Positions 11,042 through 23,283 of a stretch of 64,000 nt of DNA are shown here, piece after piece (within the stretch, counting starts at the first letter, position 1; every line of letters starts with the position of its first letter). The notes beneath the pieces are model-generated. The model saw nothing but the letters and a program-made list of their open reading frames with translations, had not been told where the DNA came from and ran no database searches. Made by a program: the position numbers and the translations under genes. Source of the DNA: Schistosoma mansoni (taxonomy: Eukaryota; Platyhelminthes; Trematoda; Strigeidida; Schistosomatidae); the NCBI RefSeq assembly GCF_000237925.1, contig NC_031498.1:29816923-29880922 (forward strand), given 5' to 3'.

Positions 11042-11428
11042 AAGTATGAGCTAACCTGTAGTCCAATTGATTGATTTCTAATGAAAACAGTTTTCATAGT
11101 ATCAATAAAACATTATTTCATAAATTAGACCATTTTTTGTGTGCAGATTTTTGTTCATTGGGAAGTTAGTTCACATTACAAAGTAGAGTCATAATGATGT
11201 ATTAAAACAAACTAAATTAGATAACTTGTTGAAATATCTAGATGGCAGGAACAGGTAGCCCAGATGTTGAAGCAGGCCACCTTTAGTATGTATCATCAAT
11301 GGAAAGTGAAATACCTGGTGTTAGAAGGTTAGGAATATCGAAAAGAAGAGAATGAGAACAAATAGTGATTGGTGTAGAAACGAAAGTATAATCAGATTTG
11401 AGACGATTGATTGACATTTTGCAAATGG
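11042..11428. other. No gene; left part of an unclassified repeat (E)
   Basis: 11325-11428 resembles 26390-26530 (gtctgagacgattgact). The repeat continues after the insertion, at 11692-11780. Its class is not clear. Confidence 0.45.
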
Positions 11429-11677
11429 TCAGTCAGTCAGTCACAACGTAGAACTTCATAAGTACGTACGTACATCAGTTCGAGTTGCCATACCACATTA
11501 GCACAGAGATGAAGTTGTCGAAGTAGTAAAGTAGTAAGAGTATAAGCAGAAATTGAAAAGAGATTAGGGTTTGTAGATGTTATTCAAAGAGTATGATCCA
11601 GTGAAATAAATTTAGAAAGAGAATAAAAAAGATAGAGACATGGAGAATTCAGAAGATTAGAATTCGGGAGAACACTC
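11429..11677 (-). mobile_element. LINE C-related (family D) 3' fragment with 14-bp TSD
   Basis: 5'-truncated 249-bp insertion. Its 3' end is the CAGT tandem repeat (plus-strand reading) followed by the acaacgtagaacttc block. It is flanked by the perfect duplication CATTTTGCAAATGG at 11415-11428 and 11678-11691. It splits repeat E. Confidence 0.82.
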
Positions 11678-11691
11678 CATTTTGCAAATGG

Positions 11692-12028
11692 AGTATACAC
11701 TGAATGTTTTCCCAGACTTTACTGAGCGATTTTGTAATTTTGTATCTTAGTACATTTGATTGTCCCCACTTGTGATTTCGTTCATTATGATACCATATAT
11801 ATTAAATAGTTACTTCCTCATTATTAATTTCAATTATATGTAATTAATTAATCAATTAATTAATCAATAATGAATGGTAAGATAGAGTAAGGAGACAGAG
11901 AAACGGATAGGGAAATAGATAAAGTTGATTAAATGAATAGAGTATGTATTAATATTGATTATTAATGATTTATTAAAAAAGAAGTAACTTGATAATTCCG
12001 TATTCATTTGGATCAAAGCAGAAAATCA
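11692..12028. other. No gene; right part of repeat E, then AT-rich DNA
   Basis: 11692-11780 continues the repeat seen at 26530-26625 (ttcgattgtctcccc-like). Nothing else is recognised up to the SINE B copy. Confidence 0.45.
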
Positions 12029-12372
12029 GAAGGGGGGGTTTTGGAGATTTTAGTAATGTTATGAGTAAAATCATGAGTCAGTTGATGTTAGACCACTATG
12101 GAAAACCTGAAAGCACTGGACAGCCGTTTCGTTCTATTGTGAGACTCCTCAGAAGTGCGCATCCACGATCCCGCACAAAGGACTCGAAACTACAACCTTC
12201 GTTTCACGCACGAACGCTTAAAATCTAGACCAAGGAGCCGTCATCCAATAATGTTAATGTCTAACTTCAACTAATTCATGATATTGCACGACTGTCCACA
12301 TTTGTCTTCATTGAGTAACTGCTTCACACCAGACACAGTTGAACTCCTTAGTAGTGGTCAATCTAATCTCAA
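12029..12372 (-). repeat. SINE B unit
   Basis: Nearly full minus-strand unit from the tail (ttttggagattttagta on the plus strand) to the leader (cagttgaactcc). Ribozyme and tRNA-like parts are diverged. Confidence 0.78.
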
Positions 12373-12468
12373 TCTATGTAAATTTCGTTTGTTCTGGACT
12401 TCAATTACCAGTGGTAAATAACTTGTAATCTTCTGTGAAATCATTCATATAAAAAAAAACATGAATGT

Positions 12469-12967
12469 AAGCAAAGATGGATACTAGCTAGCGGTAGAAT
12501 CCAGCTTGACGCGCGTTTCGTCCTATTTGAGACTTGTCAGCTGGATGTACCTTCATCTCAGAGTTGATGTTCACTCTCGGACTCGAACCTAGTACCGTTT
12601 GCTTCAAACGCCATCACGTTATCCACTCGGTCAATGAGTCCTGATAGTCACTTGCTTGTGCAATGAGGTGAAGTTTAAATTCACTTAGTATTACTTGTTT
12701 GAATCTTCCCATTGATGTTTAGGACTGCAACTGAGTGAACATCAACTGTGAGATGCAGGTACATCCAGCTGACGAATCCCAAATGGGACGAAACGCGCGT
12801 CCTGGATTCCACTACTAGCCACTATTCATCTTTGCTTACAATACTTGTGAAATAGGGCTATATCGAGGCAATACGCACACCATGCACATATGCCAATAAG
12901 AGACTGACCAGTTGCACTCCTAAAAACATCAATGGGAAGATTCAAACAAACAATACTAAGTGAATTT
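12469..12967. repeat. SINE A fold-back dimer (left arm of a larger inverted repeat)
   Basis: 12469-12735 is a minus unit (end, hammerhead, tRNA-like head, leader). It joins at 12735/12736 to a plus unit that starts at AGTGAACATC, just before the hammerhead, and continues into the next leader. The same join occurs in reverse complement at 13829/13830. Confidence 0.85.
12763..12807 (+). ncRNA. Hammerhead ribozyme motif (family A)
   Basis: Core CTGACGA at 12769-12775, GAAA, and GTC before the predicted cleavage at 12801/12802. Helix I is ATCCAG/CTGGAT (six perfect pairs). Helix III position is the perfect palindrome ACGCGCGT (12793-12800). The first helix II pair is lost (A against C) but four pairs remain. 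Confidence 0.75.
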
Positions 12968-13289
12968 AAACAAGAATGTTATAAAAGTCATACACAATTT
13001 CAAATCTATTTCATAAAACAAAGAGATGAGAAAAGTAAACAAAATCACATCTAAATTCATTTAAACAAGTCAAGAATTAAATGGGTTTTCATAGGTTGAA
13101 AACAAACAAAATAAACAAAGTTGCCTAACAACACAATTATAATATAGACTTGTTAAGTTGTTACTTTTGTCGAATCGATCAATCTGGATTAAAAATCAAG
13201 AACCAATATGATCCATATTGATAAGTTATTCATTTGACTAACAAAAGTAAAATGGATTATTTAATCTTAGATAATAAATCAATAAAATT
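12968..13289. other. Spacer between SINE A dimers; no gene
   Basis: AT-rich sequence with no coding signal. It forms part of the spacer of the large inverted repeat 12469-14102. Confidence 0.55.
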
Positions 13290-13437
13290 GATTTCCATAG
13301 TTGAAATCATGAGTCAATTGAAGCTAGACCACCACCATGGAAAACCTGGAAGCACTGGATGGCCGTTTCGTCCTATTGTGGGACTCATGATTTCAACTAT
13401 GAAAATACTGAAATCTCCACAAAACCCCTTCTGATCT
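13290..13437. repeat. Short SINE B fold-back
   Basis: 13290-13384 is minus (gttgaaatcatgagtcaatt...cctattgtgggactc). It joins directly to plus 13385-13437 (ATGATTTCAACTATG...CCCCTTCTGAT). The arms can pair over the family tail. Confidence 0.75.
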
Positions 13438-13599
13438 AAAATTGATTTCATTGAAATCATGAATTGAACAATGTTACCTCATCATTGAAAACCTGGAAAC
13501 ATTGGACGACTGTTTTGTCTTGAAACTGAGAAATAAGAAAAAGTGCATCACTAGTAAATATTTGTTTCTACTTATTACAAATATCTACATAAATAGCTA

Positions 13600-14102
13600 A
13601 TAGTAAATTCACTTGGTATTGTTTGCTTGTATCTTTCCATTGTTGTGTTAGGACTGCAATTGATCAGTCTGTTATTAGCATATGTGCATCCTGCACGGAT
13701 TGCCAAGATACTGCCTGAAGTCACAAGCATTGTAAGCAAAGATGGATAGTGACTAACAGTGGAATACAGGACGCGCGTTTCGTCCCATTTGGGATTCGTC
13801 AGCTGGATGTACCTGCATCTCACAGTTGATGTTCACTCAGTTGCAGTCCTAAACATCAATGGGAAGATTCAAACAAGTAATACTAAGTGAATTTGAACTT
13901 CACCTCATTGCACAAGCAAGTGACTATCAGGACTCATTGACCGAGTGGATAACGCGATGGCGTTTGAAGCAAACGGTACTGGGTTCGAGTACCGGAGTGA
14001 ACACCAACTCTGTGATACAGATACACCCGGCTGACGAATCCCAAGCAGGACGAAACGCACATCCTGAATTCCACTACTAGCCACTAACTATCCTTGCTTA
14101 TT
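13600..14102. repeat. SINE A fold-back dimer (right arm of the inverted repeat)
   Basis: 13600-13829 is minus (leader, end, hammerhead) and joins at 13829/13830 to plus 13830-14102, which runs from CAGTTGCAGTCC through the tRNA-like head and hammerhead. The order is the reverse complement of 12469-12967. Confidence 0.85.
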
Positions 14103-15049
14103 TTTCAAAAGTTTTTTATAGAATAAATGAATCCATTTCACCTGTAATTCCCTTAAAAACTTTAAACTACTTAATATAATTTAAATCCATTCAACAAAGT
14201 TATTATAATTCTCTCAGCAACATGGGGTCATGTTTTCTTCTCCTTTTAAAGCCACTTATAGAATGGATCATTTATATCAATAAACTATAGTCATGGTGAA
14301 GATGATGTTAACGATCTTCATACTGTGAACTATTTCATAAAGTATAACTGAATGTATCATGTAAAAATAGATAGGAACATTGACTTCTTTTTGAAATGAA
14401 TACATTCTAATCATTACCCCTTCCCTCCCCCCCCCAAAAAAAAACAAGAAATCGTATTTGATTAACATTATGTCTGTATGTAATTCATTCAACCGAATAT
14501 TTAATTTCTAATTGAATAGATAGATGTATATATACCTCAACAGGGAGTAATATCCTTAATACTGCCCTATAATTATAAATATCTTTATTCTCATCATAGA
14601 ACTAACATGATTATCACCATAACAAAAAATAATCAATAGGGATAATAATAATAGGAGTGATTGTATAGTTGCTAGGCGGTTAGTGAGTTTTATCACCCTA
14701 GTCTTCTTTCCATAATAATAAAACACACGACTGTTTATGATAAAGTCACAATTTTCTTGTTTCCAACTTCAATCCTTATGATTACAAAGGTATTGGTTAC
14801 TAATATCAAAAAAAGGAGTGAAATGATTATTTAATCTTTTTTTTTAAATTCTATTCCTTTAACTGAATTTAAAGTTTACAAAAAAAATGAGGGGGGGGGT
14901 TTCTGGTGAGTATCTTCTAGTTTAATATATAAGTATTCATATGGTTTGTGCAATATTCAATTGGTTTATGTAACACATTTAACTGAAACTATACTTTACT
15001 TTGCTATGGAAAGGATATCCGTTTCTAAGTTCGAATCTAATTAAACTTA
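14103..15049. other. No gene seen
   Basis: AT-rich, with G and C homopolymer runs (14420-14450, 14891-14901). Nothing recognised. Confidence 0.55.
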
Positions 15050-15615
15050 AATTCGGGATCGTGGATGCGCACTGGTGAGGAGTCCCATAATAGGACGAAA
15101 CGGCCGTCCAGTGCTTCCAGGTTTTCCATGGTGATCTAACTTCAATTGACTCATGATTTCAACTACGAAAATACCGAAATATCCATAAAAACCCCTTCTG
15201 ATCTATAATCATATGCTCACTAGTGACTGAATGTAAGGAATGTTTCCTTGAGCTCTAGTGGGAAGCAGTGATCAGTGGAGTCCAACCAAGTCTGTTGTAG
15301 AGATATCAACTCACTGAAGACAATTAGTGAACGGTTGCTCAAACATCATGGATTGGTTGAAGTTAGACATTAACACCGTTGGATGTCGGCCGGCTCAGTG
15401 GTCTATCTGTTAATTGCTCTGGTGCGAGACTGGTAGGTCCTGGGTTCGAGTCTCGTGAGTTCGAGATCGTGGATGCACACTGGTGAGGAGTCCCACAATA
15501 GGATGAAATGGTCGTGCAGTACTTCTAGGTTTTCTATGATGGTGTAGTTTTAATTGGCTCATGATCTCAACTATATAAAATTAATAAAATCTCCACAAAA
15601 CCCCTTTTGATAATA
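15050..15615 (+). repeat. SINE B, about 1.5 tandem units
   Basis: The first copy (hammerhead and tail) runs straight into the leader of the next (CCCCTTCTGAT...CATATGCTCACTAGTGACTG). This shows the family B unit boundary and tandem growth. Both hammerhead cores read GTGAGGA, with the first core C lost. Confidence 0.85.
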
Positions 15616-15807
15616 TTGTGTTTCACATTTTTATATCAGTTTTGTTTTTTGTTTCAAATATATTAATAACATAAAATAACTACCCTGATACGGCCGAAGG
15701 TGAATAGAGTAAACTCTTCCTATCCAAATGTTGGAAGTGGTAATAACAGTCAGTATTTCCTATTCACCTTCTTTTATATATGTTTTCTACTAATTCAATT
15801 GTCAGAA

Positions 15808-16082
15808 TTGGGATTGGTGGAGATTGTAGTAACTTTAATAGTTGAATTCATCAGTCGATCTAAGCTAGGTCACCATTGAGAACTTAGAACTTAGAAGTAT
15901 TGGATAACCGTTTCGTCCTAGTATAAGAATCATGAACATTGTGAATCCATGATCCCGTATGCTGCACTCGAATACAGGACCTTCTATCTCTTTCACGGAC
16001 ACTTAGCTTCTAGACCACTGAACTGGAATCCAACAGTATGAATGTCTAACTTCAATCGATCGGGGGTCTTACACAATCTTTC
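15808..16082 (-). repeat. SINE B unit, diverged
   Basis: Minus-strand unit from the tail through the hammerhead (ccgtttcgtcctagtat on the plus strand) and tRNA-like head to the leader. Confidence 0.75.
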
Positions 16083-16689
16083 ATTTATTTTCTGACTCAT
16101 GAAATTCAGCTATTAAAATAATTCAACTGTTACCAATACCTTTCCATCTATCATACATTCAATTCATGTGCCCCATTAGACTAGTCTATCGTATTATTTC
16201 AAACGATAGGCAAGATAAAAAATATGCCAAGAACCGAAGTGTTTCTGTTGAAGTTTTTTTTAATATTCAAAGTCACAATAGTCTGTTAAGCCTTTTTATA
16301 ATAACTCGTGAGTATATGCAGCTGGCATTCTTAGTCTTCGGTTCAAGCAAATCTAAAACATGAAGGTTAATTACAATATTTACAAAGTTGGGAATGAAAT
16401 GGTATAGACATCTGAGAAGATAGACTATGTTCAACAATTACGCTTAGTTGACGGGTAACAGTGATCCATTTGAAGAAGTTGAAAATCCGTGATTACAGGC
16501 CATTAATGTACATGCTATTCAAAATTCAAAAACTCTTAATTCTTACAAATATATGAAATAAATTTTTTGTCAGTACATAAATAAAACAGTCATCAGTACT
16601 CCATAGCTTCTTATCAACCCAATCTTACTTATCATAGAATATAAACAAACTTCGTTAATGAAGAGAGACAGGTATCTAACTCAGACAAT
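16083..16689. other. No gene seen
   Basis: AT-rich sequence without recognised repeats. Confidence 0.5.
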
Positions 16690-17390
16690 GAATGCTCTAA
16701 GAGCAGTTTTGCTCTATGCTTGTGAAACCTGGCCTCTCCGAGTTGAGGATGTTAGACGTCTCTCTGTGTTCGATCATCGTTGTCTCCGAAGGATTGCTGA
16801 CATTCAGTGGCAACACCATGTTAGTAGTGCAGAGGTTCGGCATCGTGTGTTCGGGCGCAGAGACGATAATTCAATTGGTGTCACCATCTTGAAACACCGA
16901 CTTCGGTGGCTTGGACATGTTTTACGAATGTCGTCCTAGAGACTTTCACGTCGTGCATTATTTGCCGACGCTGGGACTGGTTGGAAAAAGCGGAGAGGTG
17001 GTCAGTGTATGACATGATGTCGTAGTATGAAAGAAAGCTGCAAAGGGCTAGCTTCTGTTGGTCCTTCACGACTCCCTGGCTGGAGTCCGAGAGATGGTGC
17101 AACACAGTGGCTAGAGACGTTATCAGATATGGCTCAGAATAGAAGCCAGTGGCGAGCCTGCTGTAACCTTCTTTTACTTTCTTCATAAAGAGTGGCTATA
17201 ACTTTCTTAACTGAGAGAGTTCTTCTGGTTGTACATTTCAGTTCCCCCCATCATTGCTCTTCTCTTTTTTTCCTTATTTTATACATACGCATCTTCCCCC
17301 TTTCTCCTCCTATTCTCATTATTTTGTGTGGCGCATATGTATCCGGTGCCCTTTGTACCAATATGTATGTGATTAAATAAATAATGAATG
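16690..17390 (+). mobile_element. LINE B, 5'-truncated 3' fragment
   Basis: Very close to 56375-57030: ETWPLRVEDVRRLSVFDHR, DSIGVTILKHRLRWLGHVLR-like and LETLSDMAQNRSQW. The 3' tail (gcgcatatgtatccggtgcc) ends in AATAAATAATG. Two in-frame stops occur (TAG after LRMSS, TGA after GGQCMT), so it is dead. Confidence 0.88.
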
Positions 17391-17393
17391 AAT

Positions 17394-17605
17394 GGTTGCG
17401 TAAGATCACGGATCGATTGAAGTTAAACATTCATACTGTTGGATCCCAGTTCAGTGGTCTAGATGTTAAGTGTTCATGAGAGAGACCCGAAGATTGTCGA
17501 CTCGAGTGCCGCGTACTGGATCGTGGATACACCATGTTGTGGAGTCTTATACTAGGATAAAACAGTTATCCAATCCTTCTAAGTTTTCAATAATGGTCTA
17601 GTTTA
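17394..17605 (+). repeat. SINE B fragment, degenerate
   Basis: Leader and tRNA-like head (CAGTGGTCTAGATGTTAAG) with a decayed ribozyme segment (ACTAGGATAAAACAG). Confidence 0.65.
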
Positions 17606-18343
17606 TAATAAGATAAACTATTCTTTCTAATCATTTCCATTGAACATATATATATCTGTATTCATAACACTAATCTTTTGTTTTTTACTCTTCCAATAAT
17701 AATAACAATGATGATTTCTTTGAATGAAAACTAATCATGCAGTATAATGATCTCATTTTAATAATAACACTATATCACCCCCCTCTCTCTCCCCCTCCAA
17801 AATATAAACAAACAAACAAACAAACAAACAACAAAATCCATCAGTGAAACTTATTGAACTATGTATAGTTTATCTTTTTTTTGTATTTTCCTTGTCCAGC
17901 TTTTAATCAACAACAATGTTATGATGTAATCCTAAAGGGTTACAATCAATGAGAAATCGAGAGAGAGAGAGAGAGGGAGCGAGAGAGAAAAAAACAGAAA
18001 GAAAAAATATTTACTTTGATAATTTTTTTTGGTGTTTTTTTCTTTTCTTTTCTTTTTGTCTTCACTTTCTAAATTATCGGTTTTTTGATCTCTCTTGGGT
18101 ATATGGATCAAGACTATTGAATATATATTCGATAAAAAAAAATTAAGTTCCATTTGTGTATGTGTGTGTGTGTACAACTGGCCCTCTATCTCTCTCTCTT
18201 TGTAAATGTGATTTACGCCTGACAGTACGAAAATAATGATCTAAATAATGGTCAATGGTTATATGTTTAATTAGGATACCATTTTTGTCAGAAACTAAAT
18301 CTATTTGGTGAATCTATGATAACCAAAGAATACTGAGAAAGTG
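17606..18343. other. No gene; low-complexity tracts
   Basis: (CAAA)n at 17806-17832, (GA)n at 17957-17990, T-rich and TTTTC runs to 18060, and (TG)n near 18155-18172. Confidence 0.6.
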
Positions 18344-18865
18344 TTTTATTATAGTTGAGATCATGAGTAAATTGAAGCTAGATCACCATGGAAAATCTGG
18401 AACCACTGGATGGCTGTCTCATCCTATTGTGGAACTCCTCAGCAGTGTGCATCCACGATCCCGCCTCACGAGATTCGAAACGATGACCTATCGGTCTCTG
18501 GCGTGAATGCTTAACCTCTAGACCATTAAGCCAGCCGGCATCCAACAGACTCAATGTATAACTTCGACTAATCCATGAAATTGAGCAACCATTCACCATT
18601 ATCCTCAGTGAGTTACTGTCTCACAACAGACCTGTTTGAACTCCACTGATCACTGCTTCTCACTAGAACTGCAGGAAATATCTCTTGAAGTCAGTCACTA
18701 GTGAGCATATGATTATTATCAGAAGGGATTTTTATGAAGATCTCAGTAATTTTATAGTTGAAATCATTAGTCAATTGAAGTTAGATCATCATGGAAAACC
18801 TGGAAGCATTGGATGGCCGTTTCGTCCCATTGTGGGACTCCTCAGCAGTGCACATCCACGATTAT
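18344..18865 (-). repeat. SINE B, about 1.5 tandem units
   Basis: A full minus unit at 18344-18725 is followed by the 3' half of a second one (18726-18865). The leader-to-tail junction is the same as at 15050-15615. Confidence 0.85.
18806..18851 (-). ncRNA. Hammerhead ribozyme motif (family B), nearly intact
   Basis: Sense strand: helix I GCACTG with CAATGC (five of six pairs), core CTGAGGA, five-pair helix II GTCCC/GGGAC, GAAA, and cleavage triplet ATC. The helix III block is ACGGCCAT, one change from the family palindrome ACGGCCGT. This is the best preserved family B motif in the window. Confidence 0.68.
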
Positions 18866-19271
18866 AGTTTCTGTTATGCATATGACTAAGAATCAACCTT
18901 AGGGATAAAAGGTATTATGCTTAACATAATAGATCATTTAAGACTTAAACACCTCAGTTATAAAGTTTCTGACTGGAACATAGTGTGACAGATTTAAATT
19001 TGGTAAAGAGTATTATATGTCTCAAAACTGAAAATACATCTTATAAACTGACATATACCGTATGGTATAAATCCCAAAGTTCAAAGTCTCCAATCGAAAT
19101 GCTTCAGAATCCATTTAGTTCATTTAGGAATAGATCTGGTTTCTAATTCATCTCTTCAGTGATATGTCATTGTTGAATTAATGAAACTCTACTAATCATA
19201 ACTTTGAATATTCATTCCAAAATACATCATACCTATTAAGTCTATCATCCAAGATAGAAACATTCATCTAA
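18866..19271. other. No gene seen
   Basis: AT-rich single-copy-looking sequence. Confidence 0.5.
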
Positions 19272-19550
19272 TAGTGAATGGTTGCTCAACTTCGTGGGTT
19301 GGTTGAAGTTAGACATTAACACCGTTGGATGCCCTCCGGCTCAGTGATTTAGAGGTTAAGCGCTCACACGGGAGACTGTTAGGTCCTGTTTTCGAATCTT
19401 GCGAGGTGGGATTGTGAATTCACACTTCCGCTGAGGAGTCCCAAAATAGGACGAAATGGCCGTCCAGTACTTCCAGATTTTCCATAGTGGTTTAGCTTCA
19501 ATTGACTTATGATTTCAATTAAAATCCCCACAAAACCTTCTGATAATGTT
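19272..19550 (+). repeat. SINE B unit
   Basis: Leader (gacattaacaccgttggatg), tRNA-like head, hammerhead-like segment with core CTGAGGA, GAAA and GTC but disturbed helix I, and family tail. Confidence 0.82.
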
Positions 19551-20111
19551 TCTTAGTTTAGAAACTATACTATACTCTGACTAGACATTATTTAAGTCTC
19601 TATTGTTGAATATTCGTTTCAGACTGCTTTCTATAGATGACTCAATAATAAGAGTCATTTTATAAAACAGGATACTCACTTGTAATGTGGTAGTCTATTA
19701 TGATTACCATCAACCAACTCATTGTTTATACACATTAGTATATACATACATATCTCTATACATCAATTGATTAATGACATAATTCTTCTAACATGTTTAT
19801 CGTTTTAATTTTGATAGTCATTGTCTATGTAAGACAAATTATTGTTCAATCAGGAAAGACATGGGAACTATTGTATCCTTTTATTATTATTATTATTATT
19901 ATTAGTAGTAGTAGTAGTAGTAGTAATAGTAGTAATAGGAGGAGGAGGAGTAGCAGTAGTAGTAGTCGAGTAGTAGTAGTATTCATTATCATGTAACATT
20001 GTTTACTTATTTCATTGTCTACTTATTCATCGACTATAACTCGATCAAGATGTGAATGAGAATTAGTCAAATGATGTTATGAAATAATATGATGTCATTA
20101 TAGGATAGAAA
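19551..20111. other. No gene; triplet microsatellite
   Basis: (TTA)n then (AGT)n/(AGG)n at about 19878-19982. The Ile/Ser-rich frame there is repeat-derived. Confidence 0.6.
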
Positions 20112-20610
20112 TTACTAGAATGAGTTTGGAAGCACTAGACGACCGTTTCGTTCTATTGTAGGACTCCTTAGTGGCGGTGCGGGTCCACGATCGCGCTTCT
20201 AGCTTCAATCGATTCATGATTTCAATTATAAAATTACGGGAATCTCCACAAAACCCCCTTCCAATGATGATCATATACTCACTAGTGACTGGCTCAATGA
20301 GGTATTTCCTAGAGTTCTAGTGAGAAGCAGTGATCAGTGAAGTCTGTTGTGAGATGGTAACTCACTGAAGACAATGATGGATGGTCGCTCAACTTCGTGC
20401 ATATTAACATAACTCGATGCCGACTCAATGGTCTATAGTTTAAGTGTTCATTTGCGAGACGGAAGGTCCTGGGTTTCATTCCCGCAAGCGGGGTCGTGGA
20501 TATGCGCTGTTGAGGAGCACCATGCTAGGACGAAACGGTTGCTCAATACTTTCAGGTTTCCTATGCTGGTTTACCTCTAATCAACTCATGAATTAAATTA
20601 TTAGAATAAT
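20112..20610. repeat. SINE B fold-back plus tandem unit
   Basis: 20112-20197 is minus (ribozyme region). It joins plus 20198-20610, which contains the tail, the next leader (TCACTAGTGACTGG), a tRNA-like head and a degenerate hammerhead. Confidence 0.78.
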
Positions 20611-21019
20611 ATTTGTATTTATTTTACCGGTGACCAATATTCAATGCTCAATGTGGGATTTATCAAAATAAAAAGAATGGTTTTATCTTAATATTAGTTG
20701 AATATTTTCGAAAGGAAAGTTGAAACCTAAACAGCTAGTTGCTTATCACTGATGTGCCACACAGATCGGTTATTAAGAACTAACCAATAATATACTGTCG
20801 CGATATTAATCCTGATCGAATTCAATCGATCAGATCAAGATATCGAGCATTATATGTAACATTTTAATGAAAGACTAGAAATCAGAGAGCACTAGAAATC
20901 TGCTTCGTTCTAGTTTCTGGTTTCTTAGCAGTGTACACACTTACGACACCACACACACACAGACACAAAAGATCGAAACGATTACCCGAAACCTCTTGAT
21001 TTTTTTTTAGTTCTCCAAT
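20611..21019. other. No gene; faint SINE B remnant
   Basis: About 20870-20945 resembles the minus orientation of the family B ribozyme region. The rest is AT-rich. Confidence 0.4.
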
Positions 21020-21315
21020 TATATCAGTTGTGAGATAGTAACTCACTGAAGACAATGTTAGATGGTCGCGTGATTTCGTGATTAGGTTGAAGTTAGACAT
21101 TAACATCATTAGATGTTGACTCAATGGTTTGAAGGTTAAGTGTTCGCGCGAGAGACCCAAAATTCTGGGTTCCAATCCCACAAGAGGGATCGTGGACACG
21201 CACTGCTGAGGAGTTCCACACTAGAATGAGGCGGTGTGCTTCCAGGTTTTCCATGATGGTTTAGCTTTCATTGACTCATGAATTCAACGATTAAATTACT
21301 ACAATTTCCACACCC
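21020..21315 (+). repeat. SINE B unit
   Basis: Leader, tRNA-like head (TTGGGTTCCAATCC-like box B), then core CTGAGGA. The GAAA part of the hammerhead is degraded. Confidence 0.75.
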
Positions 21316-21974
21316 CCCCCTTTCTAAGAAGATTAACTATTCTATTCATATTTACAAAAAGAAACCGATACACGTGTAAATTGTTTTTTGTTTAGGGAAA
21401 AAAAAAGAAATTATGCAACACTAATATCTTAATTCATTGATCACTTATCATTCTATGATAACCATTTATGATATCATTGATCAAATTGGTAATCATTTAT
21501 TAATTACCTATTGATTAAATCATAACTATAGAGATCAAGATCAGGATCACCAGTTATTGGTTTCATAGTGATCATCCACACACACAGACCCACACACATG
21601 CATAAATGGTTCTATTATACATAAAATCATATAAGAACAATTATCACTCTATTTGATAATGAAAACTATTATGATTAGATTTGATAAGATAAATATACAA
21701 ACTGTGAATCGTTTTTTATTGATAAATGAAAGAGAATAATTATCGAGTATTTCAGTGTTATATGTTAATAGAAAGAACAAGAGAGGGGGGAAGGGGGAAA
21801 GGGGGGGTAGGTAACCATCCTGATAATAACCAATTTTATGGTTAAAACTAAAGGTAACAAAAAGAATAATTAATAATTGTAATGAGTTTATGGTTAATAT
21901 TTATAGTATTATACTGGATGACTTATAGTTTTCGGGAAAGGCTTGTGGAGATTGTTGAGCTTTGATTAAGAGTT
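21316..21974. other. No gene seen
   Basis: AT-rich with CA and G runs (21572-21600, 21780-21812). Confidence 0.5.
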
Positions 21975-22255
21975 CAACCGTGTTTGATGTCAGGCAATTA
22001 CTCACTGAAGACAATAGAGGATGGTTGCGCAAGATCTTGTATTAGGTGAAGTTAGATATTGTTACCGTTGGATGATGGCTTGGTAGCCATGAGCTTAAGC
22101 GCTCACATGAAAGACCTAAGGTCCTAACTTCGTGTCCTTTGTGTGGGACCGTGGGTTTGTACTGATTAGGAGTCCCATAAAAGAATGAAACGGCCATCCA
22201 GTAATTCCAGATTTTCAGTGGTGGTATAACATTGATCCATTCATGATCCGTATTA
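21975..22255 (+). repeat. SINE B unit, diverged
   Basis: Leader, tRNA-like head and hammerhead-like segment (GAATGAAACGGCCATCC) are recognisable but all diverged. Confidence 0.7.
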
Positions 22256-22507
22256 CAATTTGAACAGTATTCACAAGGTTACGATAGTCAGTGAGTCAAG
22301 ATTTTTAAACCTGTTTCATCTATTTTACTTTTTAACAAATGTAAGAGTAAGTTGTAAGAGAACTAAAAGTTGTTAAAACATAGAGTGATATCAGTTAATT
22401 ACCGATGGTTTGAGTCATGTATAGTGGTACAAAATATTTGGTTGGGATTCTATTGATAATTATGTTCACTGACTGGAGATGTTGAATGACATGGTTCAAA
22501 ATCAATT

Positions 22508-22887
22508 ACAGTAGCGCAGATTTATTTATTTATTTAAACACATAAATATTGGTACAAGGAAGCACCAGATAAATATGCGCCTCACAAATCTCATTTGATT
22601 TGTGTGAGGGCTGTGATACTGCCTGGGTGCTCAGACCGAAGCAGGTGGTTTTCTTAAGGGGCCACACCCAGAGCCTTTGACCTAAAGATCTGATCCACAA
22701 GACAGTGGAGCATCGTGAGGAGATGCAGTCTCATGGTGGCCGGTGACCAACGAATGATTCATATGCCATTTGTTTCATCAGGATACTGGAGCCCATGTGC
22801 ACCATTGGTTTGGAATCAGAGTTTTCCAACTCCCCTAGGTGGACTTTCCGTGTCCACCAACCCGGTTAAGGCGACGGACATTCGCAG
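22508..22887 (-). repeat. Short LINE B derivative, 5'-truncated
   Basis: On the plus strand it starts with the LINE B 3' tail in reverse (TTTATTTATTTAAACACATAAATATTGG, shown by position 22510-22540) and passes directly into the LINE B 5' leader. No coding sequence lies between. Confidence 0.82.
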
Positions 22888-23007
22888 ATACACTCACTCT
22901 TTAGTTTTCTTTAGATCTTAGATTTCCATATTCTTTCTAACATAAATTTTTGGTCTTGTCTTTTCAAATTATATTCTCAATGTTTAGTTTTTCTTTTCAT
23001 TTCATAC

Positions 23008-23222
23008 TTCTACTCAGTGGTCTAGTGGTCAAGCGCTCGCGCGCGAGACCGATAGGTCCTGGGTTCGAATCTCCCAAGGAGGGATCATGGATGCACACTA
23101 CTGAGGAGTTCCAAAATAGGACGAAATGGCCGTCCACTGACTCCAGGTTTTCCATGGTGGTCTAGCTTCAACTGACTCATGATTTCAACTATAAAATTAC
23201 TAAAATCTCCACAAAAATTCTT
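23008..23222 (+). repeat. SINE B, head to tail
   Basis: tRNA-like head CAGTGGTCTAGTGGTCAAGC, box B GGTTCGAATCTC, then core CTGAGGA, GAAA and GTC. Helix I pairing is weak. The end is TCTCCACAAAAATTC. Confidence 0.82.
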
Positions 23223-23283
23223 TCTTTTAATGATATTTTCTAGTTAAATGAAATTTATCAAGAAAATAGATGAACTATAAAAC

